Shown here piece after piece: positions 7,471 to 9,364 of a stretch of 9,364 nucleotides of DNA (positions are counted from its first letter, which is position 1; each line of letters starts with the position of its first letter). The notes under the pieces were generated by a model. It had not been told where the DNA came from. It did not search any database and saw nothing but the letters and a program-made list of their open reading frames with translations. The position numbers and the translations under genes were made by a program. The stretch covers positions 1 to 9,364 of the forward strand of contig JAPUIN010000138.1 of assembly GCA_027297005.1 (NCBI GenBank). The letters run 5' to 3'. This DNA is from Acidobacteriota bacterium (GTDB lineage: Bacteria > Acidobacteriota > Polarisedimenticolia > Gp22-AA2).

Positions 7471-7476
7471 ATTGTA
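7471..7476 (-). promoter_or_regulatory. Possible -10 box just before the cysteine-rich gene
   Basis: TACAAT (five of six matches to TATAAT) on the minus strand. Transcription would start near 7464, almost at the ATG (7462-7460), giving a leaderless or nearly leaderless message. That would fit the lack of a ribosome binding site, but no convincing -35 box is visible. Confidence 0.25.
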
Positions 7477-7530
7477 GTCGAAGCGGTGCTTCTCCAGAAG
7501 GCCCGCGCCGCCAGGATCCTGTCCCGGCGT

Positions 7531-8325
7531 TCAGAACTGGGACGCGTACCTTCTCACACGGCGAATGTACATTTCCACCCCCTTCTGGTGAGGCACCCCG
7601 CCATGCTTGACGACGGTCATCTCGCCGGCCACATACCCCGCCAGGGTGCGATCGACATCTCCCTTGAAAAGTTCGAGAAGGTAGCGCAGATACTTCGTTC
7701 CGGCATTGATGTTCTGCGCCGGGTCATCGATCGATCGGGCGCCGAAACGTCTGGCCGTCGCAGGCATCAACTGCATCAGGCCGCGAGCACCGCTCTTGGA
7801 TCGGGCGTGGGGATTGAAGTTCGACTCCGCCTTGATCACCGCCAGGACGAGGCGCGGATCAACACCATGCTTCGTGGCCATTTTCTGCACCAGCCTCAGG
7901 TAAGGACGCGCTCGCTCGAAATACGGCCCATCCCTCCGGATCCTGCCCCGCGGGGATTCCGGAACATGGCCGAGGACGCGCCCCTCCCTTTCGGTGGTGG
8001 AGCGCCGACCGTTCGAAGCGGCGGCGAGGCGAGTCTTTTCCGGGCAGCCGGAAAGACCAGACCCGGCATCCGGCATGCCGACCAGGGCGTCCAGCCCCGC
8101 CCGCGCACCGGAGCTGAACGGGTCGAGCTCCAGCGCGTACAGGTAATGCGTGAGGGCTGCCCGGGGTTTTCCGCGCGCTGCCTTACGGTTTCCCCGGGCG
8201 ACCTCCTTGGTGGCCCGGGTCTCATCGCGCTTCGAAACATCGAACTTCAATCCGGCGTTTGCGGACCCCGCCGCCAGGAGCAGGGCTCCGATCAAAAGCA
8301 ATCCACTCATCGTCCTTCGAAGCAT
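7531..8325 (-). CDS. Secreted SLT-family lytic transglycosylase
   Basis: Periplasmic enzyme that cleaves peptidoglycan between N-acetylmuramic acid and N-acetylglucosamine with formation of a 1,6-anhydro end; 264 residues. A clear signal peptide covers residues 1-24 (basic MLRR, hydrophobic core, AxA cleavage after SANA). There is no lipobox Cys. Residues about 40-80 resemble a single TPR-like helical hairpin, and 85-135 is a low-complexity basic linker. The SLT domain spans about 138-255: VIKAESNFNPHARSKSGARG (163-182) holds catalytic Glu167, GLMQLMPATA follows at 182-191, and NINAGTKYLRYLL (205-217) is the helix motif. The usual YNAG is YVAG (231-234). The start at ATG 8325 is chosen because GGAGGT lies 5 nt upstream and it yields the signal peptide. 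An upstream ATG at 8409 would only add 28 basic residues. It is the first gene of the minus-strand block. Confidence 0.92.
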   Translation of the reverse strand: MLRRTMSGLLLIGALLLAAGSANAGLKFDVSKRDETRATKEVARGNRKAARGKPRAALTHYLYALELDPFSSGARAGLDALVGMPDAGSGLSGCPEKTRLAAASNGRRSTTEREGRVLGHVPESPRGRIRRDGPYFERARPYLRLVQKMATKHGVDPRLVLAVIKAESNFNPHARSKSGARGLMQLMPATARRFGARSIDDPAQNINAGTKYLRYLLELFKGDVDRTLAGYVAGEMTVVKHGGVPHQKGVEMYIRRVRRYASQF

Positions 8326-8330
8326 GTTCG

Positions 8331-8336
8331 ACCTCC
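8331..8336 (-). promoter_or_regulatory. Ribosome binding site of the transglycosylase gene
   Basis: GGAGGT on the minus strand, 5 nt before the ATG at 8325-8323. It settles the start at the signal peptide rather than at the upstream ATG (8409). Confidence 0.85.
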
Positions 8337-8438
8337 GTCGCGGGCGGCCCGCCGTGTCGGCGGCCACGCGTCGCCCTGAATATGGTGCCTCGGGTTGCTC
8401 CCGTGCCACTAATCGCCACGCGCAACATCGCGCCCGCC

Positions 8439-8455
8439 AAGCGTTTGCAACGCTT
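8439..8455. repeat. Perfect 7-bp inverted repeat, operator-like
   Basis: AAGCGTT-TGC-AACGCTT, two 7-bp arms with a 3-bp centre, 114-130 bp upstream of the transglycosylase start codon. The size and spacing suit a dimeric repressor or activator site. No T tract follows, so it is not a terminator. The regulator is unknown. Confidence 0.4.
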
Positions 8456-8612
8456 TACGATCCGTGTTTACGCTGGGCGACACCCGGCGACACACCACCG
8501 ACTGATCCCCTGACCGATCCCAGAACACACTTGCTGGCCACACAAGCGAGATGAGGTGGGCAAACACGGTGCCCATTGTGGTGGTGCGGGTGACCAAAGT
8601 GTGCGCTTCGGC

Positions 8613-8639
8613 TTGACTCTCCGGCGGCGCGATTATAGA
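8613..8639 (+). promoter_or_regulatory. Candidate plus-strand promoter without an evident gene
   Basis: TTGACT (8613-8618) and TATAGA (8634-8639) are separated by 15 bp, shorter than the ideal 17. It points toward the structured stretch 8660-8850 and the IS element. It could serve a small RNA, a gene broken by the insertion, or nothing. Confidence 0.35.
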
Positions 8640-8660
8640 GTTGCTGCGCTGCGGTTTCAG

Positions 8661-8677
8661 GTTAGAGGATTTCTAAC
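8661..8677. repeat. Inverted repeat, 6-bp arms with 5-nt loop
   Basis: GTTAGA-GGATT-TCTAAC, a perfect stem about 22 bp downstream of the plus-strand promoter-like pair. It is followed by CTCTAGGAAAAG and not by a T run, so it is not an intrinsic terminator. Confidence 0.35.
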
Positions 8678-8715
8678 TCTAGGAAAAGAACAACGGTAAA
8701 CCAGCCGCAGCTAGG

Positions 8716-8730
8716 CACTGCTAGTCAGTG
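8716..8730. repeat. Inverted repeat, 5-bp arms with 5-nt loop
   Basis: CACTG-CTAGT-CAGTG. It is short enough to arise by chance, but it lies between two longer inverted repeats in the same 110 bp. Confidence 0.25.
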
Positions 8731-8750
8731 ATACGCTCGGACGCGATGAT

Positions 8751-8767
8751 GTCCTGTCAGACAGGAC
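8751..8767. repeat. Near-continuous 17-bp palindrome
   Basis: GTCCTGTC-A-GACAGGAC, two perfect 8-bp arms around one base. It is too tight to form a good RNA hairpin loop without opening inner pairs, so a dimeric protein binding site is the more natural reading. Confidence 0.45.
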
Positions 8768-9058
8768 GTCGAGAGACGCGGATACGATCTCAAGGTCCGC
8801 GGATAGCGTCCAGAGATTTCCCGACAAGGGCGCGTTGCAATGCGCGCGGCCGATGATCACGCCAGTCCCCACGGCGCCATCGGTTGAAAGCGTCATGTTC
8901 GGAACACCGACCTTCCGGACCTTGCGGGGCTTGGTCGTCACAGGAGGCGACTGCCCGCGGGGGATTCCGAAATGCCGAAGTGACCTGCCCCCCAAGAACT
9001 GGTCCAAGAATTAGGTTAGGATTTTCGGCATCGTGGTCCTGGCCAGGAGGAGGGATCG

Positions 9059-9325
9059 ATGCGGAAGTCCAAGTACACAGAAGAGCAGATCGCCTACACG
9101 CTGCGACAGGCTGAGTCGGGGGTTCCGGTAGCGGAGATCATCCGCAAGCTGGGGATCACCGAGCAGACCTTCTACCGCTGGAAGAAACGGTTCGCGGGTC
9201 TAGGGGTGTCGGAGCTGCGCCGGCTCCGGCAGCTCGAAGAGGAGAACCGCAAGCTGAAGCGTCTGGTGGCCGATCTGAGCCTGGACAGGCAGATGCTGCA
9301 GGAGGTGCTGTCAAAAAAACTCTGA
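9059..9325 (+). CDS. IS3-family transposase OrfA (helix-turn-helix subunit)
   Basis: An 88-residue DNA-binding protein that recognises the ends of the element and is fused by ribosomal frameshifting to the OrfB catalytic part. MRKSKYTEEQIAYTLRQAES (1-20) leads into the helix-turn-helix, with VAEIIRKLGITEQTFYRWKK (24-43) as its core. A Leu/Glu/Lys-rich helix (about 53-84, e.g. LRQLEEENRKLKRLVADL) forms the coiled coil for dimerisation. The length fits the family. A strong purine-rich site, AGGAGGAGGG (9046-9055), precedes the ATG by a few bases. The frame ends in AAAAAAACTCTGA, where the shift into OrfB is expected. Confidence 0.92.
   Translation: MRKSKYTEEQIAYTLRQAESGVPVAEIIRKLGITEQTFYRWKKRFAGLGVSELRRLRQLEEENRKLKRLVADLSLDRQMLQEVLSKKL
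9313..9319 (+). other. A7 slippery site for -1 programmed frameshifting
   Basis: Seven consecutive A residues (A AAA AAA in the OrfA frame) lie two codons before the OrfA stop. AGGAGG stands at 9300-9305, about 8-10 nt upstream of the codons that would slip, a position where an internal Shine-Dalgarno site is known to stimulate -1 shifting (as in dnaX). A -1 shift leads directly into the open OrfB frame. Any downstream structure is beyond the window. Confidence 0.7.
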
Positions 9326-9364
9326 GGCCGGCCCAGAGGCGCCGATGGGTGGAGCGTCTGGTGG
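9313..9364 (+). CDS. IS3-family transposase OrfB, N-terminal fragment (continues beyond the window)
   Basis: In the -1 frame after the A7 run the sequence reads KKTLRPAQRRRWVERLV and stays open to the window end. A stretch like TPAxRR followed by a helix is what I expect at the start of the OrfB part in IS407-like elements. The DDE catalytic domain would lie in the next 800 or so bases and cannot be seen. No strong separate start codon is evident, so expression as an OrfAB fusion is likely. Confidence 0.65.

Larger units (their letters stand above)
8326..8980. other. Intergenic region of 655 bp between the transglycosylase gene and the IS element
   Basis: No convincing gene is seen here. Reading frames on either strand lack recognisable domains, ribosome binding sites and the codon bias of the real genes. 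The half nearest the transglycosylase gene should hold its promoter, but no clear -35/-10 pair was found on the minus strand. The right half is less G+C-rich and contains a plus-strand promoter-like pair near 8613-8639 and several perfect short inverted repeats. It ends at the left end of an IS3-type element, so part of it may be the remains of a gene or RNA broken by the insertion. Confidence 0.6.
8981..9364 (+). mobile_element. Left part of an IS3-family insertion sequence (IS407-like group), cut by the window end
   Basis: The element appears to start at TGACCTGCCCCCC (8981-8993), which matches the TGACCTG-type left terminal repeat I recall for IS407-group elements. It is followed by orfA and the beginning of orfB in the usual order, with orfB one frame back. 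The right end, the rest of the transposase and any target duplication lie outside. If the group rule of a 4-bp duplication holds, GAAG (8977-8980) should recur at the far end. OrfA is intact, so the copy may be recent and active. Confidence 0.8.

Noticed and set aside
7485..7525. Terminator between the transglycosylase and cysteine-rich genes
   Set aside because: CAGGATCCTG and CTTCT-GG-AGAAG are present, but the stems are short and no T tract follows, so read-through is likely.
8326..8409. Upstream ATG (8409) as start of the transglycosylase
   Set aside because: It adds 28 basic, Arg-rich residues before a complete signal peptide, whereas the ATG at 8325 has GGAGGT at the proper distance.
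8409..8597. Minus-strand open frame of 62 codons upstream of the transglycosylase
   Set aside because: No ribosome binding site, no domain, and codon use unlike the neighbours.
8551..8616. Plus-strand 21-codon peptide frame (MRWANTVPIVVVRV...)
   Set aside because: Only a weak purine stretch before the ATG and no other support; it is too short to judge.
8640..8980. tRNA gene behind the plus-strand promoter
   Set aside because: No T-arm sequence of the GGTTCGAATC type and no cloverleaf could be assembled.
8711..9007. Minus-strand open frame of 98 codons across the IS left end
   Set aside because: It starts inside the IS terminal repeat, has no ribosome binding site or known motif and does not show the local codon bias.

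Overview
The window is bacterial DNA of high G+C content (roughly 60-65% by eye) with strong G/C preference at third codon positions. It holds one compact block of six genes, all on the minus strand, followed at the right edge by the start of an IS3-family insertion sequence on the plus strand. A TPR / FG-GAP propeller / ASPIC-UnbV protein with a large extra C-terminal domain beside a D-aminoacylase-type amidohydrolase is a style I associate with Acidobacteriota and similar environmental lineages. That placement is a guess, since no rRNA or other marker gene is present.

In transcription order (right to left) the block contains: a secreted SLT-family lytic transglycosylase (8325-7531); a 105-residue cysteine-rich protein of unknown function (7462-7145); an N-acyl-D-amino-acid deacylase-like amidohydrolase (7072 or 7078 to 5423); a 1159-residue protein with TPRs, seven FG-GAP/VCBS calcium motifs, an ASPIC/UnbV domain and a long C-terminal domain (5433-1954); and an ABC-2 type exporter made of an ATPase (1953-934) and a permease (937-128). 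The last four genes overlap or abut (11 or 4 bp, 0 bp, 4 bp), so they look translationally coupled. The first two genes are separated by 67-70 bp gaps and may be partly independent; -10-like boxes lie in both gaps.

A possible joint theme is the cell envelope. The transglycosylase cuts peptidoglycan, the deacylase acts on N-acylated D-amino acids, the propeller/UnbV protein is probably exported or membrane-attached, and the ABC-2 pair moves an unknown substrate across the inner membrane. This theme is inferred from gene order and families; nothing in the sequence identifies the substrate.

The left edge (1-127) carries an excellent extended -10 promoter pointing out of the window. The right part (8326-8980) has no convincing gene but several perfect inverted repeats and a plus-strand promoter-like pair. 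An IS407-type IS3 element begins at 8981, with orfA complete and orfB cut off by the window end just after an A7 slippery site. The two points most worth checking are a probable one-base frameshift in the signal sequence of the 1159-residue protein and the unrecognised cysteine-rich protein.
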